From Cyrtodaria siliqua (lineage: Eukaryota; Mollusca; Bivalvia; Adapedonta; Hiatellidae), in NCBI GenBank assembly GCA_037043455.1, contig JAWPHD010000295.1:248001-312000 (forward strand): a stretch of DNA of 64,000 nt, written 5' to 3'. A model generated the notes under the pieces. It was given only the letters and a program-made list of their open reading frames with translations, ran no database searches and had not been told where the DNA came from. Shown here piece by piece: positions 9,810 through 20,080 of this stretch (position 1 is the stretch's first letter; each line of letters opens with the position of its first letter). The position numbers were made by a program, and so were the translations under genes.

Positions 9810-10079
9810 ATGGAAAGCAATGTTTGTAAATTTCTTAAAATAGGATTACATAATCCATGTGAAAATAAGCCAACAAAAGATTCTAATTATTGCAGTTTGC
9901 ATAAATATAGATTAAAAACAAGTCATGCATTACCATGTATAATATGTGAAAAAGGTACTTCTGCAAAATATCAAGTGTGTGTTGGTTGCGGCGCAGTTTC
10001 AATTAGAAAAAAGAACGATTATTGGAGGTTAAAGTCGTACAACGCTGAGTGTCTCCGATTTAGACGTATTGAGGTTTAA
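9810..10079 (+). CDS. 89-aa Cys-rich (putative zinc-binding) protein at the Polinton end
   Basis: This is an open 89-codon frame. Cysteines are spaced as in a zinc-binding protein: C6, C17 and C28 with a nearby SLHK histidine, then CIIC at 43-46 and CVGC at 57-60. A basic C-terminal half (SIRKKNDYWRLKSYNAEC) follows. It is the outermost gene at this end and diverges from the polymerase through a 67-bp spacer. In copy 2 a 3-bp deletion creates a stop after about 53 codons. A transcription regulator or DNA-end binding role would fit the position, but this is inference. Confidence 0.7.
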   Translation: MESNVCKFLKIGLHNPCENKPTKDSNYCSLHKYRLKTSHALPCIICEKGTSAKYQVCVGCGAVSIRKKNDYWRLKSYNAECLRFRRIEV

Positions 10080-10084
10080 ATTAT

Positions 10085-10140
10085 ATTTTGATAACTTATA
10101 AAAAAAAATAAACTTGCAATCTTCACTACCCCTATTCTAA
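10085..10140. repeat. Inner part of the Polinton terminal inverted repeat, copy 1
   Basis: This segment matches 33890-33950 of copy 2 (TTTTGATAACTTAT followed by an A-run, then TAAACTTGCAATCTT and TACCCCTATT). Similarity then ends abruptly, so about 130 bp of the outer terminal repeat including the palindrome are missing. Confidence 0.8.
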
Positions 10141-10640
10141 AAGGTTTACTTTCTGTACAACTAGGAATTCAAAAATTAGAAAAAATAAACTTGAGTAAGT
10201 AGGTACCATTTTGAATTTTCATATTTGAGGGGTTTTATTTCTTGTACATACTTGTTTTTCAGATTTTGAAAAATCAAACTTGAGTAAGTAGGTACCATTT
10301 CATATTTCGAAGAGGCTAAAAAAAAAATACCGCAGAACCTCCAAAAAACATATATATCGAACAGTAAATGTACCGTTCACAGAACATAGTCAACAAGTGC
10401 TTTTTTATTCAATTTTACTACGCAATCTGTGATAATTACAGAAGTATAGTTTATTAAAACAAAGGTATATTATTGTTAAAACGCAAATACATCTCTGTAC
10501 CGATTCTTTTTATATAATGTTCTCCCTGATTGTTCTGTTACTAATCCTCGTAAAATCACGGTATCGGAAAGTGAAAAGTGGCAGCGGATTGGGTGGGCAT
10601 TACGTTGGTCTTGGAGTATGGACATTAGAGTAGATGTTGA
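10141..10640. other. A/T-rich non-coding stretch with one direct repeat
   Basis: No gene is seen. AAACTTGAGTAAGTAGGTAC occurs twice, about 82 bp apart (near 10189 and 10271), just outside the truncated Polinton end. Confidence 0.5.
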
Positions 10641-10659
10641 AACGTTGACCTTAGTGTGG

Positions 10660-10860
10660 GGTATTGCAACCCTAAAGGTAACAACTGCACTAAAAGTAAC
10701 AAGCTGCACTAATGGTCATACTTTTGGGACTAAAGGTAATAACTTACACTAAAGGTAACACAAATGTCTACGCTAAAGGTAACGACTGCTGCCCCAACAA
10801 CACACTTTTTGGACTAAAGGTAACACACCATGTGCCCTAAAGGTAACAACACATTATTGG
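10660..10860. repeat. Cluster of degenerate CTAAAGGTAACA repeats
   Basis: About nine occurrences of CTAAAGGTAAC or one-base variants (CTAAAAGTAAC, CTAAAGGTAAT) lie in 200 bp with irregular spacing. No ORF or known element was recognised. Confidence 0.6.
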
Positions 10861-11219
10861 TTCTGATTGTTATTGTAATCAGAATAGAAATTCGACCATA
10901 TATTTTTGCGAGAATAATAAGCCGGAAATTAAAATATTTATTGGCTAATTGTAGCATTCAGTTGGAAAAAGCGTCTTATTTCGAATAAACATCGGTTTTC
11001 AAGCAGAAGAAAATTGTGCGCACGTATCCCATGCGCTTTAATTAATAGACTATGGATATTCCAGTCTGAAAATACGTTGACGTTATTTGTCTCTTCCTGC
11101 ATTTTTTATCATTATCTTTCTGTCATGTCAAGTTATTGTATAACGATGGGAAAATAATGATGTTACAGTAAATAATGATGTTACAGTAAATATAAATGTA
11201 TAACAATTGATTCGCATTT

Positions 11220-11560
11220 TTTCGTCATTCATGTGTGCGGATTTAAACGCCAGTAGTAAATTTAAAATTCCATAATGCGCGCTATATATTTTGCTCGAGC
11301 ATGATAGCAAACTTAGGATGCACATTTTGCAAACTCTTTACGTTAAATACAGTACTGAACTGGCTCAATTTTTCAAAGAGGAACTTTCTTGTTACAAAGT
11401 GTACTGTGATTAAAACGTCTACAACATCACAGTTGTGTCCTTTCTCTAACTAAATGCAACTCTTTTTTTTTTACAAAACATCTTTGGATTTCTTTGGAAT
11501 GTTATGTGGAATTAAGTGTGCAGTATATACAATATATAGCGCAAATTCCCGTGTTGCGTT
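11220..11560 (+). repeat. Interspersed repeat, inverted partner of 14580-14840
   Basis: The words TTTGCAAACTCTTTACGTTA, CTGGCTCAATTTTTCAAAGA, ACGTCTACAACATCACAG and AAGTGTGCAGTATATAC occur here on + and on - at 14580-14840, in matching order. It is a dispersed repeat family; no coding capacity. Confidence 0.7.
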
Positions 11561-11639
11561 TTCATATCTCTTGAGTGTATTGTTTTACGGGTTTAAATGC
11601 ACGGGCATACGCTATAAGTTTAAGTGTGCTTGGTAATGG

Positions 11640-12180
11640 ACCCTTTTACAGTTCGCCACTATGCTTTCCTCTTTAATTGTACGTTGACCGGACAGGCTGC
11701 GGACCCTATAATGACGCCTACCTAAAGCCCATTGGGTTTGCGTATGATGTTTGTCTACGATATTTCTTTTTGTGCCCTTATTGGTTAATTCTCTTGTTGC
11801 TCTGGCTTCTGCCAAGTCATTGCGTACTTTCATTGTGGCTTTCTAGGCTATTGTATTTTTTGTATTATATTTACACGAGCATATTTGTGTTTTACTTATA
11901 TTGCCTATTGATGCTGCCTTGTTGGTTAGAGATTAGATCATTGCGGGGATTTCTTTATTTACACTGTCCTGTTTTAATGGGATGACAGTAGGGTAAGTAT
12001 GAGGTTTGGTGCACCCTAGAACCGGTTTAAATCCCCAGTGGCCTACTTTGCCACTGACTGTTCCAAGGCGGTAGCCCTATTGTCAACCCTTTTGTGTTTG
12101 TGATGTTTATTATTACTTCTGCCTTCTTGTTTGTCTGTTTGCATGTTTGTTTCTGTGTTTTGTGGTTGACTGTCCTCCTT
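11640..12180 (+). repeat. Interspersed repeat, also present inverted at 41200-41560
   Basis: Shared words with 41200-41560 (reverse complement) include GGTTTGGTGCACCCTAGAAC, CAAGGCGGTAG and CTGCCTTGTTGGTTAGAG. No protein was recognised on either strand. Confidence 0.7.
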
Positions 12181-12404
12181 GAATGCTACTTTCCCTGTCC
12201 GATCTTCTTATATTTCTTGATCCTGATGTACGGACATTAGAGTAAAGGTTTAAACTTTGATCCTGATGTACGGACATAAGAATGGAGGTTAAAACTTTGA
12301 TCTTGATGTGGCGTTTAAGCGTTTGTCTAACGATTTTCGAGTCGGTGATTAAACGTCATGGCAACAAACTATTGTGCGTGTTTTCAAATCCCTTTAAATA
12401 CATG

Positions 12405-12580
12405 AAACAAATTATGTATAGTACATGTTATCAAAACACACATCGTACGATTATTACAGAGAAATAATTTATGTGTAGTACATGTTATCAAAACACACAT
12501 CGTACGTTTATTACAGAGGAACAATTTATGTATTGTACATGTTATCAAAACTCAAATCATACGTTTATTATAGAGTAACG
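12405..12580. repeat. Three ~65-bp tandem units
   Basis: Each unit contains GTACATGTTATCAAAACACA followed by CGTACGTTTATTACAGAG (third unit diverged). The preceding 12220-12300 has two copies of TTTGATCCTGATGTACGGAC. Confidence 0.7.
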
Positions 12581-12599
12581 TTCGTAAGTATATGAAAGG

Positions 12600-13725
12600 G
12601 TTACATACCATATGGCAAGACGTACTTTCATTATACAGTTATATTTACAGTTTAATAACTGTCGGAAAGTTCGTGATAATATGTTTCCCCTATAATTCAG
12701 TAACAAAAAAACAAAAGCAAAAACACAACAAAAACCTGATTTGTTCCATCAGATTATTGTAAACTATAAAATGTGTGTATAAATAACTGGTAAAACAGTT
12801 AGTAAAGCATTCTTACACAAATATGGGTTTGAGTGCAGCCAATAATGTACCACAGCTTCTGAAGCTGAACGTACAACACACTGCATTGTCATTTGCAAAG
12901 AGCTCTCTTTCATTATATACTCATTTGCAAAAGAAAGTTGCAAAAGAAAGTGGACACTGAGTTTTGTTTAGATTTAATTGTAATAAATTTTTTTAGAATT
13001 AAATTGACAAATTCCAAAATGAATATGCCATGGTTGGTACCAAAGGTTTTATTATTCTATTGCCAATATCATGCTGTCATTTGTTTTTTCAATAGGTCGA
13101 ATCATTAAGGGTCTGTCGCTTGATAAAGAGGATAGGGTGTAAAGTAAGATTTTCAAGTGTCCAGTTTCTTTTGCAACTGAATATATAACACAGGTAAGCC
13201 GTTCTTGAACTTCTATTTTAGTAATCGATGCATGGTTCCTTATATTGTAACGATGGGAACCAATAGAAGAGTTGGTTCATTTCCTGTTTATTCGTTGTAT
13301 AAGATGTAGGTGGACGAATATGTTGACATTACGCACGATGTTGCTATTATAAAAGCATTGCATCGACGAATCAGCATTGTTATTTTTACTGATCCTTTCG
13401 TAATATTGGTGGCTTTGAAGTGGAAGGTTTAATTACACTGAATCAGCTTGATGTGCTTGCCTGATACATTCGAAAGTAGTTCTATATTAAAGAGTGCTAA
13501 ATTAAATAAAAGAAATCCTTATTTTTTTAGTGCAGTTTCCTGTTATGTTTTGGCTGTAACTGTATTCTGGACATGAAATGCAGCTCATATTGTTGAGTTT
13601 TTTATATAAAATTTCAGAATAGAAAGTAGACACGGTATGGCATTATAAGTGGTAAAAATAGCGTTGACATTTGACCCGATGTTACTATACAGCTGAAGGG
13701 AATGTTTGTTAGAAGTATAGGTTAT
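12600..13725. other. Non-coding A/T-rich stretch
   Basis: I see no supported gene, RNA or repeat here. Short open frames lack family features. Confidence 0.4.
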
Positions 13726-13727
13726 TT

Positions 13728-13985
13728 AGAGCCGCCCAGAGAGGAAGGAAGGATACATAGGAATCCGGGAACAGTGACCTACCCATTATCGAATAGATTC
13801 CTATGGTTCTTTAACGTGCTCGGAGGATAGACAGATACACGGGACCGCCCAGTTTACGTCCCCATCCGACGGACGAGGCTAAGGGAAAGTGTCTTGCCCA
13901 AGAACACACCGACAAAACTCACGGAGGATTGAATCCGGGGCCTCCGGTTACAAATCCGCCGCGCTACCGACTGAGAAGATATTCA
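13728..13985 (-). repeat. tRNA-derived SINE-like element, antisense
   Basis: On the minus strand a pol III A-box-like TCAGTCGGTAGCGCG and a B-box-like GGATTCAATCC are spaced as in a tRNA head, with TTTGTAA in the anticodon-loop position (Thr-like). A body of about 180 bp follows. The tRNA is not foldable as a clean cloverleaf, so this is a SINE rather than a functional tRNA. Confidence 0.6.
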
Positions 13986-14334
13986 GCCCCTATGTCCATG
14001 TTGATGTGTGATAGCAGACATGTTTATTTGCATGATAAAGTAAGTTTCCCAGAATTGTAACCAGGTTTGAGTTTTTAAGAGGTTGTCAACATTCTAACGT
14101 TACTATGGAAGGTGCATGGAGACTCATTTACGCTATTATAACCTAGAATACCGCTTAAGCAGCCGGTGCTAGGAGGCGTGAAAGGTTGTACTTCTTACAC
14201 TGCCCCCGTATTACCTCTTGATTCGCTTGGTTGTGTTTGTTGCTTATAAAGGATCTCCCTTTGTTGTATATTTGTTGTGAAACTGCAAAGCCGGAGACAC
14301 ATAATACATGTATATATAAAAGGGAAAAGAAACG

Positions 14335-14605
14335 CGACACGGGAATTTCCGCTATATATTGTATACTGAACCAAACAGCTAACGCACCAGTAGACAATAC
14401 CTTTAATATCTCAATAATAACAATCAATAAATAAAAACAAATTTCATTCTGAACGAGACAAATATCTTGTCAATAACGACTGTAAATTTAAAAAAATCAT
14501 TCATATCGCCTGTCTCCAACGGTACCAGTCGGCATATAATAAGTTCATACATTAAAGGTATTGTCTACTGGTGCGTTAGCTGTTTGGTTCAGTATATACT
14601 GCACA
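14335..14605. repeat. Inverted repeat with ~40-bp arms
   Basis: The left arm (about 14366-14407) contains CCAAACAGCTAACGCACCAG. The right arm (about 14550-14592) contains its reverse complement CTGGTGCGTTAGCTGTTTGG. About 140 bp separate them. It may be a small foldback/MITE or two inverted copies of the same repeat. Confidence 0.7.
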
Positions 14606-14840
14606 CTTACTTCCATATATATTCCAAGGAAATGCCATGATGTTTTAAAAACAAAAGTTGCAGTTAGTTAGAAAAAGGACATAACTGTGATGTTGTAGAC
14701 GTTTTAATCACAGTTCCTCTTTGAAAAATTGAGCCAGTTCAGTAATGTATTTAACGTAAAGAGTTTGCAAAATTTTGCATCTTAAGTTTGCTCATATGCT
14801 TGAGCCAAACGCGTACTCTGTCAATAATAGAACTTTGGAG
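14580..14840 (-). repeat. Interspersed repeat, inverted partner of 11220-11560
   Basis: It carries the same ordered words as 11220-11560 on the opposite strand. Confidence 0.7.
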
Positions 14841-15154
14841 AAATACTATTTGCTGTGTTACGTGTTGTTTTAGTTTTTTTCCGAAAGGAAAGATCTTGCG
14901 TAGCCATGTACCATTCGATTAACAGCAGCATATGGTACACACAATATATAGCGGAAATTCCCGTGTCGCGTTCCTTTTTCCTTTCAGTATAGTATTATAA
15001 AAAAGTGGCTGAGTGGTCATGTACTGATTTTCTGCAGAGAAAGACAATGAGATGACAGGAGTACGCAAATAACTTTGATTTGTTTGTTTAATTTGGGATA
15101 ATGGGTAATTCAAATCTGTCATTATCGAAAAAATGTCCCACGCGAAGGTCATAA

Positions 15155-15270
15155 CAAACGAATTGAATTGAATCGGGTTTTAAGGCGCACCAACACATGA
15201 ACGGTTATATGGCGCCTAACAGGCATGAACATGCCAGGCTCACCCTCCATGTACATCGAGATAAAATATG
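15155..15270. repeat. Repeat of the (GAATT)n ... CGCACCAAC type
   Basis: GAATTGAATTGAATC is followed by a CGCACCAAC segment, an order also found at 57732-57800. I read these as ends of related SINE-like repeats. Confidence 0.5.
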
Positions 15271-15403
15271 GAGAATGGGCCTAGGACCTTCTCATAACAA
15301 AAGAATAAACGCCATAGTTCGGAAAAGAACAGTATATATCTGCAGAATCAACATCCTGATGTATATGTCGTCTGGTGAGTCTCTATATATATACTATAAA
15401 TAA

Positions 15404-16880
15404 CATGTATGGAATTGTTCCTTTGTTTATTTGTATGGTGTTTTACTTCATTTTCAACACATGCAATGTAATATATACTGAAAGAAATAAGTTAAGCACA
15501 TAAATTACATGGTAAATCCCATTGAGCAGATTCAAGGCTATGTGCTTCAGCCGTCATTAACAATATAATTAACATAATTAACAAGTATATGCAGGACATT
15601 ATTTTTAAACGATCTGCGGAAAAAAGTAGCAACATGTTTTAATTTATCTGCTTTACAGAAATTATAATTTCGTTCTTATTTCAATATATAGTAGAATAAT
15701 GAAGAAAAATTGAAAACTAAAACTAAATAAATATATGCAAGCCGGTTTCAAGTTAAAACAATACTGTAATCGAGACGTCAACATTGCCATCTGTAACTCT
15801 AATATATGTTATATCAAAAGTCGATACAATTTATTATAATTTCACCAGGATTTCAGTATCCTTCCTTATATTGAGTGACTTTTTAAATAAATCCATTTGA
15901 AATGTATAATCGTATGAACATTAGTAGATTCCTCTCAGCTAAATTTCACGACATTCAAACACAGACCGTCTCGGACTTCAGCGGGCTTCACCCCACTGAC
16001 CCTGTAACCAAGCAGCAACCATTGGGCCCCATCTCACTCTTAACTTCAACTGGGCCTTGGCAGCGATGGGAGAAGTCCAGCAGAAAAGCCTCTACTTGTT
16101 GTCCCGTTTGAATATGGACACGATTTCTTATATGGTGACAATTACAGTTTTGCAGAAGTTGCGTTTTCTGAACCAATGCTGATTGTCTCACAGTATATTG
16201 TGTAGGTCGAAGTGGGCCTGAATGTTGCTGTGTATGATATTATCACTGGTACAAGCTCGCCCCTGCATGCAGTAAGGCTGGCCATGTGTAATGAGGGAAA
16301 ACATAATCTATAAACGACACTTGTTATTTGTTTTTTATTTCAGTAAAGCAGAAGTCTATGTATATGCGAGTAGGCAAATGTGACACTTCATTGGAAAATG
16401 CAAGTGTTAATTTTAAAGTTTCATACAAACTTAAATGAGTAGTGGAGCAATTACAACAATATGTTATAAAGGTTTAAGAGAGAACTCATTTGAAGCTAGT
16501 CAATGATCCAGGTTTAAAGACACATTTCGAGCCTATTGTATTTGGGTGGAGAGAATTTCTATAGGTAACTGTAAATCGCTGTTAGAAATACATTTGCACA
16601 AGGAAATTGAGATTATTAGTTTTTTGTCAAAGGATGAGGCCATTCCCATAAATAGTGTATAATAATGTAGTAAAAATTATAACCGTTTTGCGTTTTATGT
16701 GCACTTGTATATATGTTAAAACAACTATGTATAGATGGATTTTCTTAAAAGACCCGTGTTAATATTGATAGTTTTTGTATTTTTATTTTATTATCAGTTA
16801 CTTCTCTGCCATGTTTTAGTAAATCTCAAATTTCAAAAATCGTTGTCATCTGTCAGTGTTTTTGACTACCTGATCCGAAG
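15404..16880. other. Non-coding stretch, nothing recognised
   Basis: The only open frames are under 90 codons on both strands, overlap one another, and lack recognisable motifs. Confidence 0.4.
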
Positions 16881-16884
16881 GCTC

Positions 16885-17100
16885 AATGTGATGTTTTGGA
16901 ATCACACTTCGTCCGTCGTCCGTCCGTTGTCTGTCCGTCGTCCTTTTTCTCAGAAACCGCTTGTCGGCATTCAACCAAATCTTATATGAATTCATTAAAC
17001 TGGATTTTATAGTTGAACCAACAGCTAAGGTCAAATAAGCTGGATAGCTTGATACCACGTACTAAACAGTCCTGGCCCCATGGGGACTTCTAGTTTGTGT
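16885..17100 (+). repeat. Fragment of a GTCC-microsatellite (HINE-like) repeat and adjacent SINE-like tail
   Basis: CGTCCGTCGTCCGTCCGTTG is followed by TCAGAAACCGCTT, as in the element at 58549. It then continues into GGATTTTATAGTTGAACCAA, a word shared with 57740-57765. Confidence 0.5.
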
Positions 17101-17869
17101 GTTGTTGTTTGTTTTCTGATATTAATACTAACAACAAGAGAATCTGTAGAGCCGATGGATGCATCCCGAAAGTTACACAGAAAAAAAGTAATGTTTAGTG
17201 TGAGTGCTTCCTTATTCAAAATGAATCCGTACGGAACTATATTATGCTCCGGATAAGATTTTTCTAAAAAAGGGAGATAATTAAAAAAGTAGTGAAGATA
17301 GAGTATGGTTCCTATGAACTGCACTCCGTCTCATTGTCCTAATCATTCACACGAACTTTAATCAAGCATACTTTCTGAGTTATGCTCCGGACAAAAAGTG
17401 TGACGGGAAAAACGGCGACTATATGCTCCCCCATAATAAACAACCTAGTGTTTTAGTTACAATATATTTTATATCAAAAACTAAGGTAATAGTAAATGAA
17501 AAGAAAAAACTGTGATGGGGCCTTAATATAATGACTCTGTGGTAATCAGTCAGCGAGAAGTAAGCAGTTAAAAAGCATGCTATCCATGATTTTTCAACGA
17601 CTACATTCACTAGGGAAATGTGTCTTTACAAATGCCATGAATAATATCAAGTGTCTCCACTGCACATCATTGTTATGTATAAAGTCTTGTCTTGTCTAGT
17701 AAGGGAGATAAAGCGAAATGTTATATTACCCTGTATTTGGGGGAGATAACATGAATAGCATGACTGTTTAGCTTTACAACAGTTATCTGAAGCATGTCAT
17801 GTTGGATTTGTCTGTTTGTATGTTGTTTTACGTCATTTTCAACACATGCAAGGTTTTATATGACAGTCG

Positions 17870-18055
17870 ATTTTTTTGTGGTGGAGGCAGACCACCCACT
17901 TTTACTGGTTAGAACCAGTACTGTAACCCGACATCCGTAAGAGTCGACACTTCCTCACTTACAAGTCGGGCTCCAGGTGGGATTCGAACCCGCAGCGGTG
18001 AGAGGCGAAGCTTGACAATGCAACGTCGTTAACCATTCGGCCACAGAGATGTATG
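17870..18055 (-). repeat. tRNA-derived SINE, antisense
   Basis: On the minus strand GTGGCCGAATGGTTAACG (A box, Leu/Ser-type D arm) and GGGTTCGAATCCCACC (near-perfect B box) lie about 55 bp apart. The SINE body runs towards 17870. The promoter boxes are well preserved, so the insertion may be young. Confidence 0.75.
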
Positions 18056-18496
18056 TCATGTTGGAAAAGCTTTTTAAGTTTAACATAGAAATTATATTCA
18101 AAACATAAAGTGACATTATGAAAGGGAGAAAACTAGTGTGTATTATTGGAGTAGATGAAGAACTTATATACAAAGTGGAAATCTTATAAATAAAAAAATG
18201 AGAAAAGTGGAATTCATCAAGTCAGCTGAGATATTTCTTGAAGGCAGGTCCACCATATGTTTTATTTTGTGTGTGTCTGTGTGTTTTGTTATTTTTTTAT
18301 TAAAGTCATGAATTTTTCCCATTGCTTTTCAAAAATGTCTTGATTACTATTATGGCAGACTATATATTTCTCACATCTAAGCAGAATTTGAATCACAGAC
18401 CTAATAACAATTATTAATGTTTGTTATTTGATTATAGTTTTTAAAAACTGTTTATTGTTTAGAGTATATTTTTTTTAATTTTTGATTGAATACACA

Positions 18497-19572
18497 TTTT
18501 GACCAGACAGGAATACAACATGTTTATTATATACGATATGGATTCCAGTGATCAGACAGGAATACACCATGTTGTTTATCATGTACAATATGGGTTCCAA
18601 TGTCCAGACAGGCATACACCATGTTGTTTATCATGTGCACTATGGGTTCCAATGACCAGACAGGCATACACCATGTTGTTTATCATGTACGATATGGGTT
18701 CCAATGATCAGACAGGCATACACCATGTTGTTTATCATGTGCGATATGGGTTCCAATGACCAGACAGGCATACACCATGTTGTTTATCATATACTATATG
18801 GATTCCAATGACCTGACAGGAATATACCATGTTATGGATTCAAATGACCAGACAGGCATACAACATGTTGTTTTACAAGTACGATATGGAATGGAATGAT
18901 CAGACAAGCATACACCGTGTTTTTTATCATATACGATATGGATTCAAATGAGCAGACAGGCCGATACCATTTTGTTTATCATATACGACATGGATTCAAA
19001 TGACCAGACAGGCCTATACCATTTTGTTTATCATATACGACATGGATTCAAATGACCAGACAGGTATACAACATGTTGTTTATCATATACGATATGGATT
19101 CAAATGACCAGACAGGCATACACCATGTTGTTGATATGTACGATATGGATTCAAATGACCAGACAGACATACACCATGTTGTTTATCATATACAATATGG
19201 GTTCAAATGACCAGACAGGCATACAACATGTTGTTTATCATATACAATATGAATTCAAATGACCAGACAGGCATACACCATGTTGTTGATAATGTACGAT
19301 ATGGATTCAAATGACCGGACAGGCATACAACATGTTGTTGATAATGTACGATATGGATTCAAATGACCAGACAGGCATTCACCATATCGTTTATCATGTA
19401 CAAAAAGGATTCGAATGACCAGACATGCATGCATCATGTTGTTTATCATGTACAATATGGATTCGAATGACCCGACAGGCATACACCATGTTATGGATTC
19501 AAGTGAGCAGACAGGCATACACCATGTTATGGATTCAAATGGCCAGACAGGCATACACCATGTTCTTTATCA
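18497..19572. repeat. 52-bp minisatellite, left flank of Polinton copy 2
   Basis: About 20 units of the pattern ATGACCAGACAGGCATACAC ... TTTATCATGTACGATATGG ... run up to the element end. Many reading frames stay open through the array because the unit lacks stops, but the period (52 bp) is not a multiple of three, so it is not coding. Confidence 0.9.
19568..19572. other. Target-site duplication, left copy (TATCA)
   Basis: TATCA here and at 34075-34079 flank copy 2. TTATCA (6 bp) is also possible if the outermost base of the right end is counted as flank. The uninterrupted site at 36408-36412 has one copy. Confidence 0.75.
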
Positions 19573-19742
19573 ATATATATGTATTTTGGGTGTTCTGGCT
19601 CAAAGCTCTCGCTTTGCTCGAGTTTGATCCAGAAACACCCAAAATACATATATAATGGTGATTTACTTGATTTATTAAAACTTTTTAAAATAGGGGTAGT
19701 AAAGATTGCAAGTTTAAATTTTTTTTATAAGTTATCAAAATA
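19573..19742. repeat. Left terminal inverted repeat with terminal palindrome
   Basis: The outer ~80 bp is itself an inverted repeat. ATATATATGTATTTTGGGTG is mirrored by CACCCAAAATACATATAT, and inside that TTCTGGCTCAAA is mirrored by TTTGATCCAGAA with one mismatch. Loop-proximal AAAGCTCTCGCTTT can fold too. A further ~90 bp matches the right repeat as reverse complement. Confidence 0.9.
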
Positions 19743-19746
19743 TGAT

Positions 19747-20013
19747 TTAAACCTTAATACGTCTAAATCTGAGACACTCAGCGTTATACGACTTTAACCT
19801 CCAATAATCGTTCATTTTTCTAATTGAAGCTGCACCGCAACCAACACACACTTATTTTGCAGAAGTACCTTTTTTACATATTAGACACGGTAATGCATGA
19901 CTTGTTTTTAATCTATATTTATGCAAACTGCAATAATTAGAATCTTTTGTTGGCTTATTTTTACATGGATTATGTAATCCAATTTTAAGAAATTTACAAA
20001 CATTGATTTCCAT
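19747..20013 (-). pseudogene. Cys-rich zinc-type protein, copy 2, stop created by deletion
   Basis: This is the homologue of 9810-10079. Relative to copy 1, a 3-bp deletion turns two codons into a TAA after about 53 residues, between the CxxC pairs. The rest of the frame to 19747 is intact. Start context and divergent spacer to the polymerase are conserved. Confidence 0.8.
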
Positions 20014-20080
20014 TGTCTATTTTGTATATAATTATTTTTATATTTAATAAAAAAAATTAAATATATAACAAATAAAGGAA
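20014..20080. promoter_or_regulatory. Bidirectional A/T-rich spacer between Cys-rich gene and polymerase (copy 2)
   Basis: The 67-bp spacer contains TAATAAAAAAAATTAAATATA and AACAAATAAAGGAA directly before ATGG. It is conserved with 9743-9809. Confidence 0.5.

Larger units (their letters stand above)
1..10140 (-). mobile_element. Polinton/Maverick copy 1, partial and degraded
   Basis: This stretch holds remnants of a major capsid protein, FtsK/HerA-type packaging ATPase, several small Polinton-type genes, a DDE integrase and a protein-primed-type DNA polymerase B, in the same relative order as copy 2 but inverted. It is cut by the window start inside the capsid gene. Homology to copy 2 stops at about 10140, inside the terminal repeat, so the outer palindrome is missing. 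Large genes carry multiple stops and frameshifts, while four small genes are still open. The strand is given by the polymerase. Confidence 0.93.
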
